From the NCBI GenBank assembly GCA_007922225.1, contig ML679956.1, positions 69,990,111 to 70,054,110 of the forward strand: 64,000 bases of DNA, read 5' to 3'. The position numbers and the translations under genes are program-made. Shown here one piece after another: positions 48,660-60,597 of this stretch. How positions within the stretch are numbered: position 1 is the stretch's first letter; each line of letters begins with the position of its first letter. This DNA is from Emydura subglobosa (lineage: Eukaryota > Chordata > Testudines > Chelidae). The notes beneath the pieces are model-generated. The model worked only from the letters and a program-made list of their open reading frames with translations, was not told the DNA's origin and searched no databases.

Positions 48660-48970
48660 ACTTTTCATTGATTTTAAGATCCGAAGAGAACATTATGATC
48701 ATCTAGTCTGACCTCCTGCACAATGCACCTGGGGATTTCTGCATCAAGCCCATAACTTCTGGTCGAGCTGGGGGATTTCTTTTAGAAGGACATCCAGTCT
48801 TGACTTAAGGATTGCAAGTGATGGAGAATCTACCACAACCATTTGTAAATTGCTTCAATGGTTAATTATTGCCAAAGTTAAAAATCTGCACCTTATTTTT
48901 AGTCTGAATTTGTCTAGCTTCAGCTTCCAGCCCTTGGATGTCATTTCAAATCCCTTGGTGATGACGCACA
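48660..48970 (-). mobile_element. CR1 LINE 3' fragment, antisense
   Basis: It reads gatcatctagtctgacctcc, ccataacttctggtcgagct and gacatccagtcttgacttaa. This is the complement of a CR1 3' end and a 5'-truncated copy. Confidence 0.75.
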
Positions 48971-49523
48971 ATTACTCCTCACCACTGGTTGACTTCTGTC
49001 TCCCCTTGGCTGACTAAAGCCACTGGAGAAGCATAGTTTCAGTCCCTTTTTCACTGAGGCAACAACCCATGGTCAACTGAATCAAAAAGCTGATGCAGAA
49101 AGAACAAGAGCACTGGACTGAGAGAGAACTAGAAAGACAGAACATGTGCAAACAAGTCGCAGTGCTCAGGGTGAATTTTAAAATCCAAAGAGTACACATA
49201 TGATCTGTCATCTGCTGTTGACTTAAACATTTAGATTCCTATAACAAACAGGATGCTAAGTCCCAAAAAGCTTTATGAAATGCATGGGGGAGAATCAGTA
49301 CTGAGAGTATCTAAGCAATGGAGGCTAGTCTGCACTGTCAGAGTGACAGTTACCATGCCAGGTTTGAATTTGAAAAGGAGATGAATAGCTGATTCCCTAG
49401 TGATAATTGAAGGGGGGAGGGTGTTACAGTATTATCACTGAAGAGCTAAATTGCTGTATTATCATAAACTCACACACTGGTCACATCATCATTCATAGGA
49501 AGTTGATTTGATCTTCTGTCTAA

Positions 49524-49943
49524 AGATATGTCTAAACAGCACATCACCAGGGGTGGCATTCAGGGTGTGTGTCGCTACAGGCTGCAGTGAAAGGCTCTGG
49601 CAGAAGGAAGGCAGTGGGGAAAGACTCAGGGAGCTCCCCATTGCTGGAGTCTTTCTTTGGGGTGGGAAACGGCTCTGGCAGCTCAATACAGAGGGGAAAG
49701 GCTCCAGCAGTGGGGAGGCAGTGGAGCACTACACTGCTAAAAACAGCAGTGTAGACAGGGGAGGCACTGCTTGGGCACGTAGAGAGCCATGTAGGTACAT
49801 AACCCTATCGATCTGGTGTGTCTGTACTCTACTCACCTAAGCAGAGCCTTACCAGTTACACTGCTATTTACAGCTGTGCTGGGGGGCATATAGTGCATGT
49901 ATTCTACGTACCATCCTAAGTTCTGTGCAGTGTAGACATACTC
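49524..49943. mobile_element. GTCTAC-ended element with exact TAA duplication
   Basis: This 420-bp element opens agatatgtctaaacagca and closes tgcagtgtagacatactc. TAA stands on both sides (49521-49523 and 49944-49946). The core lies six bases inside each end. The interior has repeated gaaaggctctggcag / ggaaaggctccagcag words and is GC-rich, producing spurious ORFs on both strands. No transposase is present. Confidence 0.75.
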
Positions 49944-50129
49944 TAATGCACTGGGAAAACAGAGATCTTGGAGATCTCGATTGTTGTTTGAAGAATAGAT
50001 CCCCTTCCATAACACTACAGGCTATGTATGCTCCATTGCACCTTTATGCCTCCACTTTACCTCACTTAACATGTATAGTCAATGCAACACAGTCCTATTT
50101 AAATTCAACACATTTTTACCTCTAAAAGG

Positions 50130-50365
50130 TAGAACTTGTAAAAAATTAGAAAGTGTATTTTGTGGAAAGTGTGGACAATTTTTCATTTTCTTTAAATTTT
50201 TTACCGTTTAAAAAAAAACCTGATTTATTTACATAAAAAACCTGAAAATCAACATACCAAATATTTTTGTTTTTTCTGATTTCTGATCCCCCCTTTATTT
50301 CTGAAAAAAAGCTATTTTGTGTCAAAGAAAAGTTCCGAATAAAAATTTATGACCAGCTCTACTAA
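50130..50365. repeat. AT-rich interspersed repeat, second copy
   Basis: It has runs such as acaatttttcattttcttta and gttttttctgatttctgatc, and ends aaaatttatgaccagctct. It pairs in character with 4540-4975. Confidence 0.4.
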
Positions 50366-50427
50366 AAAGTATAGGGTATTCAAAGGTAAAAGTGAAGGCA
50401 AGGTTACACATGTATCGAAAATGTATG

Positions 50428-50468
50428 CGTGTGTGTGTGTGTGTGTCTGTGTGTCTGTCTGTCTGTCT
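50428..50468. repeat. Compound (GT)n(GTCT)n microsatellite
   Basis: About nine GT units, then GTCT units with one interruption. Probably polymorphic. Confidence 0.95.
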
Positions 50469-50788
50469 AAAGGAGTATAAAAGAACAAGTTAATCATCTT
50501 GCCTTATTAAAACAATGAAAGAAAGGACATAACAATGGCCACAAATCAACTGCAAGTTATATGAATTATTTACTGTGATAGTGCTAGGTAAAACTTTCTC
50601 TATCTTTCAAAAATCTCAAATACCTGCAATTAGTACTCAGCAGTCAGAAATTATGCAGCATAAACACTCATTTTCAAAAAAATTACAATGCAAATGCATT
50701 ACATCTGCATTTGCATGTATGCCAGAATTCAGCTACATAAACACACAGCACACCAATTGGGCTGGCCGGAAAAAAAGAATTCAATTCT

Positions 50789-50792
<4 letters not shown>

Positions 50793-50823
<31 letters not shown>
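50793..50823 (+). repeat. Poly(A) tract of 31 bases
   Basis: An uninterrupted A run. It could be a retroposon tail, but no processed transcript is recognisable to its left. Confidence 0.95.
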
Positions 50824-50827
<4 letters not shown>

Positions 50828-50910
50828 TTTCACTACTTGTTTTTGTTCCATATCAGATCCAAAATGAGTCCTTTGTAAATTCTGTGAAAAAACATGAGAC
50901 GGCTCTACTC

Positions 50911-51060
50911 TAGAATAGCTGATAGCCCAGTGGTTAGGGAACTCACCTGAGATGTGGGAGACCCAAGGTCCCTATTCTGCCTAATTTGGAGCAAGGATTT
51001 GAACCTGAATCTCCCCTCCCAAGTGAGTGTCTTAATCACTGGACTGTTGGCTATTCTGCA
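50911..51060. repeat. Fold-back of two tRNA-like SINE heads
   Basis: The left arm 50911-50969 (tagaatagctgatagcccag, tggttagggaactcacctga) and the complement of 51002-51060 (agaatagccaacagtccagt, gattaagacactcactt) align over about 58 nt. Both carry CAGTGGTTAGGG-like A-box words, and gatttgaacctg is B-box-like. It is related to 44030-44340. Confidence 0.7.
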
Positions 51061-51266
51061 GTGAGTGTCTCCCTCTCTGATTTTGACCATAAATTCCATC
51101 CTGGACTTGAGAAATCCAGACAAAGGTTTTATTGAACCCAGTACGTTCCTGCAAAAAGTTCTGGTTTCCACAGATCAACATTTTCCAACCTCCTCCCAAC
51201 CCCCTCAAAAACACCAGCCACCCAAAATAAACACTGATCAGCTCTATATACCATGAGCCAATTTTA

Positions 51267-53640
51267 CTTAAGAACGACCATACTGGGTCAGACCAACGGT
51301 TCTGCTAGTCCAGTATCCTGTCTTCCGACAATGGCCTGTGCCAGATGCTTCAGAGGGAATGAGCAAAACAGAGCAATTATTGAGTGATCCATTCCCTCAC
51401 ATCCACTCATAACTTCTGACAGTCAGAGGTTTAAGGACACCCAGAGTATGGGGTTACATTCCTGATCATCTTGGCTAAATAGCCATTGATACACCTATCC
51501 TCCATGAAATTAGCTAATTCTTTTTTAACACAGTTATAGGTTTGGCCTTCACAACATCCCCTGGCAAAAAGTTTCACCGTTCTGTGAAGAACTTCCTTAT
51601 GTTAGTTTTAAATCTGCAGCCTATTCATTTCATTGGGTGACTCCTGGTTTGTGTATTATGTGAAGGGGCAAATAACACTTATTCAATTTCTCCACACTGT
51701 TCACGATTTTATAGACCTCTATCATAACCCCTCTTAGTCTCTTTTCTAAGATAAACAGCCAGTTTTTTAAATCTTTCCTCATATGGAAGCTGTTCCACTC
51801 CCATTATCATTTTTGTTGCCTTTCTCTGTACCTTTTTCAAATCTAATATATATTTTTTGAGATAAGGTGACCAGAACTGCATGCAGTATTCAATATATGA
51901 GCATACCATGGATTCATACAGTGGCATTATATTTTCTCTCTTATTATCTATCCCCTTCCTAAAAGTTTTCAACATTCTACTAGCTTTTTTAACTGCCAAT
52001 GCACATTGTGCATTGTGCACAAGTTTTCAGAGAACTGTCCACGATGACTCCAAGAGCTCTTTCCTGAGTGGTAACAATTAATTTAGAGCTCATCATTTTG
52101 TTACTATAGTTGGGATTATATTTTCTAATCTGCATTATTTTGCATTTAACAACATTGAATTTCATCTGCCATTTTGTTGCCCAGTCACCCAGTTTTGTGA
52201 GATCCCTTTGCAACTCTTCACAGTCTGCTTTGGACTTAACTATCTTGAGTAGTTTTGAATTGTCTGCAAATTTTGGCACCTCCCTGTTCATCTCTTTTTT
52301 CAGATAATTTATTTATGAATATGTTAAACAGAACAGGTCCCAGTACAAATTGTTGATGGACCCCACTATTTACCTCTCTCCACTGTGAAAACTGACCATT
52401 TATTTCTATTGTTTATTTCCTATCTTTTAACTAGTTACTGATCCAACAGAGGACCCTTCCCTCTTATTCCATGACTGCTTACTTTGCTAAAGAGCCTTTG
52501 GGGAGGGATCTTGTCAAAGGCTTTCTGAAAGTCTAAGTACACTACATTGACACTCATCCACATGCTTGTTGACTCAAAGAATCCTAATAGATTAGGGAGG
52601 CATGATTTCCCTCTACAAAAGCCACGTTGACTTTTCCCCAATATATTGTACTTATCTATGTGCCTGATAATTCTTTTCTTTAGTATAGTTTTAACCAGTT
52701 TGCCTGGTGCTGAAGGTAGGCTTACCACCCTGTAATTGCCAGGATTACCTCTGGAGCCTTTACAAAAAAAATCAGTGATACATTAGCTATCTTCCAGTCA
52801 TCTAGCACAGAGGCTGATTTATGTGATAAATTACATACCACCGTTAATAGTTCTGAAATGTCATATTTGAGTTCCTTCAGAACTCTTACATGAATACAGT
52901 CTGATCCTGATGACTTATTATTGTTTGATTTATCAATTTTTGTTCAAAAACCTCCTCTATTCACACTCAGACAGACCCTTCAGACTTGTCACCTAAAAAG
53001 AATGGCTCAGGTGTGGGAATCTCCTTCATATCCTCTGCAGTGAAGACTGATGCAAAGAATTAATTTAGCTTCTCTGCAATGATCTTGCCTTCCTCGAGTG
53101 CTCCTTTAGAGCCTTGATCATCCAGAAGCCCCACCGATTGTTTGGCCCACTGATGTACTTTAAAAAATGCTACTGTTTGTTTGTTTGGTTTTTTTAAAAA
53201 ACTTTTGCTAGTTGCTTTTCACATTTTTTTTTTGGCCTGTCTAACTATACTTCAACAGTGGAGATGGCAGAGTTTAGACTCCTTTCCGTTTTCCTCACTA
53301 GCAGTTGACTTCCAATTTTTATAGGATGCTTTTTTGTCTCTAACTGCCTCTTTTACTCTGTTGTTTTGCCATGGTGGGTTTTTTTGGTATTCCCTCCCCC
53401 CTCCAAGATATTAAATTTAATTACACTATGGTCGCAATTACTGAGTGGTTCAGCCATATTCATCTCTCAGACCAGACTTGTGCTCCATTTAGGACTAAAT
53501 CAATTTTACCTTCTGTTACAACACTGCAGTTGCCATTAAATGAGCATCCCAACCCAGTGCAATTCCCATTAAATGAGCATTCCATGCCTGTGGGCCAGAA
53601 CTGGATTCCTAGGGCTTGATTTTCACAGGTTCTAAACAGA
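51267..53640 (-). mobile_element. CR1 LINE, antisense, about 2.4 kb, defective
   Basis: On the minus strand, ORF2 remnants run from the reverse transcriptase to the C-terminus. YLDFQKAFDKIP (plus 52505-52540) is RT motif A. The catalytic FADD box is changed to FADN (about 52256-52275). A later stretch (52000-51709) gives SRMLKTFRKGIDNKREN and EQLPYEERFKKL. Plus-strand words ccatactgggtcagaccaac (near 51280) mark the 3' end. Multiple stops and frameshifts make it inactive. Confidence 0.9.
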
Positions 53641-53970
53641 TGCAGAATCCAATGAAAGAAATTTTCACAGCAAGTCTGAAAATCAGGCAACCAGCCTTAT
53701 AGTTCAAGCTACCAGCTTATCAACCTATTGTAGCCAAATGTATACATACACATTTATGTCAGTGGAGAATGACTATTTCTCTAACCTAATCCCCTAACTT
53801 TTTTTCCCCCCCAGCAGAGACATTGGGTGTGATGGTGTTGACTGGAGCTCAGATGTCTTTCGATGTGACAAGGAGCTTATAAAGCAGAACAGCATGACTG
53901 TGAAGGGAAGGAATGTTTGCTTTTCCCATCACCAGCAAGCGACCTCATACCAAGCAAAGCACAAAAGATA

Positions 53971-54072
53971 AAGGGTCAGATCCATCTCTCGGTTACACCT
54001 ACGTCAATCTGAAATAACTCAGGCCAGTGGAGTTCTGGGCTGACACAGGTGTAACTAAGATAAGAATATAGC
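53971..54072. repeat. Palindrome-type short element
   Basis: It starts gggtcagatccatctctcgg ttacacc and ends cacaggtgtaactaagataa, then atagccca. The ttacacc/ggtgtaa words are inverted, in the same style as 22393-22497. Confidence 0.5.
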
Positions 54073-54534
54073 CCAGAGCATGCCACAATTATTACAATAA
54101 GAGCTTTTTCTCTCCATGTTTTTACTGATGAGAGTCCAGTGTAGTATTTGTATGCAGCCAAAAACCAATAACTGTCAACTTATTTTGTTCTCTGAGTCCT
54201 TAATAGGAACCATCTTTCCTTTTCTCTGCTGTAGGCAACTACTAGCTACATCTGCTGTCAGAAAGAAATGTGATAAGATGGAATAAATTCCAAAAGAGAG
54301 AGTTTCCACCAGCTGAGAGAAAGGTACATTCCCTTAGGCTGCACAAGTTCCCAGCATCTGACCCACACCATCTCCAGCAAAACACAAGAGAATGATGTAC
54401 GTCTTCATCTTGCTCCCACAGTGTTCACTGTGAAAACTCCCATTGACTTTAATGGGAGCAGGACTGAGCCCCTGGTTAAATCAGCAATAATACCAAAGAA
54501 CAGTTAGAATTGCAGATCATGTGGGATGCCTCAC

Positions 54535-54960
54535 TCTTCTCAAAATTAAGGATTCACAGGAGCTAGAGATGGAAAAAGCTATTAGGTCTCTGGGTGCATC
54601 TCCCTGCCAAAGCAGGGCAGGATACATTTAGTAGTGTTTCTGCAAATCCTGTGTTAAATGCCTCAGGTGACAGGATTTCTATTGTTTCCCTTGGCAGATT
54701 CTTTATTCAACAGCACATTACATCTCTCAGCCAGGAAGTTTCTCCTGATATTTACCTTACATGTTCTTTTTCTTAATTCCACCCTATTACTCTTAGTCAT
54801 ACCCTTCGCATTATTACCCTAAATCATTCCATCCTCTCTTTCCTATTTGCATCTTTACTTGTAAGATCTTATAATGTCCCATCTTCCCCTTAGTTGTTGC
54901 ATAGCTAACTCTTCATGTTTTACATTTCATTTTTCTATTTGTCTTCTTCTTATAGCCAGA
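54535..54960 (-). mobile_element. CR1-type LINE fragment, antisense
   Basis: It reads agagatggaaaaagctatta, ggtgcatctccctgccaaag and caggaagtttctcctgatat. This resembles the complement of a divergent CR1 C-terminal region. Assignment is weaker than for the other copies. Confidence 0.5.
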
Positions 54961-55004
54961 ACTGTCAGCAAAACCAATTGTTAGAGTAGCCTAATGCTTT
55001 CCAT

Positions 55005-55180
55005 TATACGTTCCTGTTTTCAATTGCAGATTATTTTGCCAGGCTTTAATCATTTGGGTTCAAATTTTCCATGCTGGGTCATTGTTTCAGGCTGAATATT
55101 TTGGAAAGCATCAGCCAGAGCAGTTCAGTCATTTCTGAGAACAAGGTTAGGGAAAAATAGGTTGTTTTGCCAATGTTTAT
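55005..55180 (+). repeat. Three-copy repeat family, copy 2
   Basis: It shares ttttgccaggctttaatc, aaattttccatgctggg and tttcaggctgaatattttg with the copy at 25930-26350. It covers only the left third of that unit. Confidence 0.6.
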
Positions 55181-55689
55181 ATCTTTGGTTTATCTATAAC
55201 ATCCATCTGATTAGTATGTATGTGTCAATGGACCGATAACTATATAGTTTTATTCTTTTCATCTATCTATTATATATGAAAACACAGTACATTAATATTG
55301 CATTAAAAGAACATTAAGGTGGTAAAGTCAGGAATTACGCCAAATTATGGATGCCAATATTTAAGGGAAACCTGAGCCAGGAATAGGATCTTTTTCTCTT
55401 GGATCCCCATCCAGTGTTTTAACCACAAGAAAACAAACTTTCCTTCTTAGAACCCTCTGCTTTTATCACTATCCATAGTGTACCCTGAATGAGGCAGGGA
55501 TTCTTTAGAGCAAATTGCATTGTGATGCATTATAATTCAGCCTCCTTGTGCGTATGCATTGAGATGTCACAGGCAACTTTAATTCTGCTATTGCTTGATT
55601 TTTGTGTGTTTGACTTTGCAACCTTAAAGTTTAACAGAGTTTTTTTTTAATGTAATTTCCTAGGACTTTTAGATAGAAAACTGAAAAAT

Positions 55690-56000
55690 CAGAAATTCGA
55701 GTGAGTTTCACAATATTGACCACCCACCCCAAGTCATCAGCACAGCCAGGATCCAGGACCTTTATAATCAGAGCACAGATCTCTACTACTTGAGCTAAAG
55801 GAGTAACCGTTAGCAGCACCAGGCTGTTATCTTCTCTGGAGCAGCCAACAGAGGGGGGATGCAACAAATGCTTCTTTAATGGCTCACACAACTAATTGCG
55901 AGGTGGCAGTAGGATGGTGGGAATCAAGATCCCTGGATTTCCTCCTGGTTCTGGAGAGGAGAGTGGTCTAGTTGTTACACACAGCACAGAGAGATTTGGC
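55690..56000. repeat. SINE-like composite
   Basis: It contains agccaggatccaggaccttt, ctactacttgagctaaagga and, to the right, tccctggatttcctcctggt and gagtggtctagttgttacac. These match tRNA-derived SINE heads in turtle sequence that I recall. Boundaries and orientation are uncertain. Confidence 0.35.
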
Positions 56001-56539
56001 ACATTTATTTTGAAAAGTTGGGTGACTTAGTGGATGAGACTCAATCCTGCCCTATGGTGATAGGGAATATTCCGTCCTCTACCGGAAGGGACCTTGTACA
56101 ATCTCTTAGCTCCTCATGTGGAAGAATGAAGCTTGCCTGTGTCCTAAGACAAGGGAATAAGGCTTTGCTCTATACTGAGTGCTGCTTTATTAATAGCAAT
56201 TAATACCAGCAGAGCTGAGCCTAGAACTTGTAGCTCCCTACTGCAGCACTGCCAAGTATCCCTCATCATGTGACAGTCACACACTCGGCAGTCCTGCCTC
56301 TTGTTCCCACAGCTCAGCCAGATTCTCACACATCCAGCTGAGCTGAGGGATGGCAGCAGGCAATGCCCTTTCGCCACTCACGGCTGCTGTGGGGCCTCCA
56401 GCTCCTCCTCTCCCTGAGAAAGCAATGGCAGCAACAGCACAAGGTGAAGGGCCCAATATTGCCCTCAGCCACCTACACAACAAGGTGCAGCAGGCTCCCC
56501 CCAGCACAAACCTCCAGCAATCACTCTCCCCCTCAACTC

Positions 56540-57480
56540 CCTAGAACTCACTGGCCCCTGCAGCCTCCGTTCCCCAGCCACCACTGCCCATCTGCCACTC
56601 CCTGATCACCCAGCACCCACTGCTACCCACATCCCCTGAACCCCCAGCAGCCTCCACCACTCACTCAGCCCCAGCATCACTGCCCCCCACAAGGCCTCCC
56701 CCACCCCAGCAGCCCATTACCTCTCCTCATCAGGCCTAGACCCCATCCCTGCACACCCCCATCCTCAAATAGACTCCACCCCTCACCAGCCCCACCACTC
56801 AGTGCCCTGAACCTAGCCACCAACAGGGCCAACCCTCAACACCCTCTTCTCCTCCCCCCACACATGCCCCAACCACCAACAGCCTCCATTGCAGCAGGCC
56901 CAGCACCCACTGCCCTCTGCAGTCCACTAGCCCTCATCAGCGTCTACCCTCCACCAGCCCCAGCACCCACTGCTCCTCTGCACCCCACTAACCGTCAGCA
57001 GCCTCCATTCCTGCCAGGTGCAACACCCATCCCTCCCACATCTCCCTAACCACTGACAGCCTCTACCCTTGCCAGCCCCAGCACCCAGTCTCTCCATGTA
57101 GCCCCCTAACTCCTAGCAGCCTCCTCCCCTTTACCAGGTTCAGCACCCACTGCAGCCGTCCCATCCCCTTAACCACCAACAGCCTCTATCGCAAGCAGCC
57201 CCAGCACCCACTGCCCCCCACATCTCCCTAACCACTGACAGCAGCCACCCCCAGCAGCCCCCCACAGACCACTAACTCCCAGCCACCTTTAGCCCCCACC
57301 AGCCCCAGTGCCCACCAACCCCTGCAGCTCCCTAATTCCCAGGTATCCCAGAACTCACTACAACCTGGCAGCCTCCTAAGCCCCAGCAGCCTCTAACCTC
57401 AGCACCCACTGCCCCTGACAGCTCCCCTAACTTCCACAAGCTTCTAACTCCACCCTCCAGCAAACTCAGCAACTGCTGCA
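56540..57480 (+). repeat. C-rich minisatellite, about 60-bp period
   Basis: The plus strand is dominated by C with very little G. The word cagcacccact or a close variant starts near 56611, 56671, 56901, 56961, 57021, 57080, 57142 and 57202, mostly 59-62 bases apart. Each unit also carries a ccctaaccactgacagcctc-like word. A C-rich shoulder extends to about 57640 and left to 56340. Pro/Thr-rich ORFs inside are compositional. The channel pre-mRNA would carry the G-rich complement. Confidence 0.85.
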
Positions 57481-57924
57481 CCCCAAGAAGCATTCAAATC
57501 CCCAGCTGGTCTAGTACTCTCAGAGGCCTCCTGGCTTCTCAAGTCCCCTTAACTCAGGAGCTCCATCCACCCTCAAGACCCCAGCACCTCCTGCCTCTCT
57601 AGAAGCTCTTTGCTTCCCAGAAGCCCCTTAGGCACATTGGTATCAACAACTCAAACAGACACTCACTTGACTCAGTTACTCCCCAGACAACCAGGAGCAC
57701 CCAGAAAGTGCTGCCAAGTTTTCTGAGGGTCCATGTCCTACCCTGCCCATTGCTCAGAGCAGGGTGTGTGAACCCTAAGCTTAAATGTAAGGTTTATGCA
57801 ATTTTTTTTTTGCAAATAGTTAATTACATAGTTTGTATGATGTCACACACAGCTTCTTCCCCACACTCTTTCCCCTAGGCTAAAATAGCAGCTGCTGTAT
57901 CCTACTTGGAGCTCAAGCTATGGG

Positions 57925-58445
57925 AGGTCAGGGAGCACACTCAGTGCAGATAAAGATCAACAGTGCTTGGAGCCTTAAGTGAGATTGGCATGCACCTCTG
58001 TGGCAGAGGAACAAGCTAACAGCAGATTTTTGCTGCCAACCCTTAACAAATCTCTACTGAGCACGTGCGAATGGTGATTTTAATGGGTTTATAACTTATA
58101 AATCTTATAAATCTGGGTGAATTCTTTTTAAAGAGGGAGAAAGAAAGGCACCTCCATGACCCCAGGGCTATCCTCCTACCAAATTTCAGGTACCTGCTAT
58201 CCAAAACATGGAGATGTTAGAGTTTCTACAAGTAATGGTTTTAGGCAGGTTTGTCTTGTTTTGTTTTTACATGAGTAAAACAATTTAACAAGAACAAAAC
58301 CAATTTTCCCCCTAACCCAAATCTTGGATACAGCTAAACCATTTTAATGAAACTTAAAAAACGTTAAAAAAAATCAACCTGACGCAGAAACCTGATATGG
58401 ACTATTTCATCCCAGTTGGTTAAAGTTTGGCAAAATTATATTTAA
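57925..58445 (-). repeat. Three-copy repeat family, copy 3 (inverted)
   Basis: Its complement contains ataattttgccaaactttaa, tcaggttgatttttttt and an exact 16-nt word shared with 26254-26269 (here 58053-58068). It is the longest copy, about 520 bp. Confidence 0.65.
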
Positions 58446-58489
58446 TTGAAAACTTCATATTAATGGAAAGTATTAAGCAACCTTACCTA

Positions 58490-58625
58490 GAGGCATCCTG
58501 CCAGATCTGCCCGTAGAATACATTATTCAGTTGGGGTCTGTCCTCCCAAATCAGTACATTAAGCATCTAACCATTTTTGTTGCTCTTGTCTACACTCCCT
58601 CCAATTTATCAATATCTCTTGATCC
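58490..58625 (-). mobile_element. CR1 LINE fragment, antisense
   Basis: It reads ccatttttgttgctcttgtc, tacactccctccaatttatc and aatatctcttgatcc, the complement of part of a CR1 ORF2 C-terminus. Confidence 0.6.
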
Positions 58626-60506
58626 TAGCATGACTTTTAAAAAATATTTGCTACTTTTCACCCTATGCAGAATAGGGAGCATAGGGCAAAATCACTCACT
58701 GTTCCTTGAATAGAATGGATCTAAGCAAATTTTCACAGCATAGTCTGTTAAGTGAACAAAGGCAAATTTACTGGAAAAGGTAATTTATTCCCAATTAAAA
58801 TAGTTATCTTATGTTAAGACCTACAAGGCAGAACTGTGCATAAAAGCCAGCACTTACACAGGGCTGCTAGGAAAAAAGCCATAATCCCTCCTGCAAAGTT
58901 AACACTAGAAAATAAGAACGATGGAAAGCCAACAGGAACATCAGCGACTTCTGGTGAAGGGAAATGAATTAGTGTCATGTTACTAAGCCACATAATTTTA
59001 AAGGGCAGCTCCTGTTTCCTTCTTAAAAGGCCCAGCTAGGATGATTGTTCAACATGGAATGCAACTGATGTGCAATAAATTCACTCTGATTTGAAAAAAT
59101 AAAATGCATTTGCAAGATCAGAGTGGTGTTCAAATGTAGGTGTTCATTGCCTAGAGTAAAGTCCTGTGGCTTTCTAGCAAAAGCTTCATAGATGTGTCTG
59201 TTATTTGGGACTGTCTGTTTCAGACACATGGGTGTATGTGGACTTGTAGATTTTCCCCTTGTATATCTGTCAGCACTGAGAACTATAAGCCACCAAAATG
59301 TCCAGATCCCAAATGTAAACCATGAGTCTGAAAGCACCATAATTTTGCAGCTCCAGGATGTGATAAAGAAACCAAACAACAAAGAACCTCTCCTCTCAGT
59401 TCTCTCCCACCCCCACACACACCTACTAGTAAAATGTAATGGTTAAAAAAAAACTTGTATTGCCTTTTGGCTATAACAGTGAAATTTCTAATAGAGAAAT
59501 AAAGTTTGGAGATGAAAAACATGCTGCACACAAAAGCTACAGAACATTCTGTATCGAACGTATTGTTAGGAAAGAATGCTCAGGAATAAATGGCACTGCC
59601 AGTTAGTTCTTTCCTGCTATCAGGGGTTGCATATAATTATTATAATTCAGCTGCTCTCCTGTTGCTCTTCCTACTTCTACGGCTTTGAGTCTCCTCGCAA
59701 CTACCTTGACATTTCCCGCTGCTCTCACCTCCACTTGGTACCCCTCTGGCTCCTCTGCAAAACCTTTCCCACAGCATCTCCTGGTATTCTGCTTTCCCCC
59801 ACTGTTTTCCATCCACTCTGTCTCCCTCCCCAACCCCAGAATCCTCCTAGCATTCCCATCTACTGTCTATTGCTCTTCCTATCACTCAACAACCAGCAAT
59901 GATGCAGATGAAACTTTCAAAACTGCATTTAAAAATCTATATTGTGAGTTTCAACTGAGCCAGATTGTACGTACTCCTGGTGTGTATGTGCCCCGTTTGG
60001 ACTCTCTCATGGAAGGACCAGGTACAGTTGGAGTCCCTGAGCTGTATTGGGTGCAGACACTTCTTCCTGGGACACTAGTTAACCCATAGGAGATGTGGAA
60101 AGGCATGATGGTGGCCTTAGGATAATGGATTATGATTATGAAGCTCAGGAGGGAACACGTCTCCCCAAGGTACAGTGTCACCTGCAGCCTCCTTCCTGGG
60201 GTGACGCTGCTCCATACTGCCCCCAACACAGGCCTTTGCTGTAATTGTTCTATCTGGGATTCCGCAAGTGACACCACCATAGAAAAGGATTTTCAAAAGC
60301 CAATTTAAAAAGCAATGATTTTTGTAAAATGGTCATTAAAAAGGAATAGTTGTGACATTGCAGCTATCAATCAAAAACCTGGCTATAGAAGGACCTTATA
60401 CTACATCCATACGGCTAGGGTTAGCATCCTCCCTGTTACTCCAGCCCCATTACACTGGTAAAGGGACTCTAAAAGCCCCTGTGCCAAATAGGACACAAAT
60501 AGGAGT

Positions 60507-60524
60507 TTGTGTGTGTGTGTGTGT
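60507..60524. repeat. (TG)n microsatellite
   Basis: About nine TG units, followed by a T-rich run. Confidence 0.9.
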
Positions 60525-60597
60525 TTGGTTTTTTGTTTTTTTTCCTTCCAGTTTGCAGGGATTGTTACTGGGCAGGACACTGAGATCAGCTGAGCCT

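Noticed and set aside
50793..50823. Processed pseudogene suggested by a 31-base poly(A)
   Set aside because: No transcript-like sequence, polyadenylation signal or target duplication could be found upstream of the A run.
56864..57049. Proline-rich ORF with 20-residue periodicity
   Set aside because: A 60-bp DNA repeat keeps frame by arithmetic. It stops quickly and neighbouring repeat units are not open in the same frame.
59576..60089. Overlapping ORFs of 108 and 134 codons
   Set aside because: They are open on both strands in a CT-rich stretch with no conserved domain. I judged them fortuitous.
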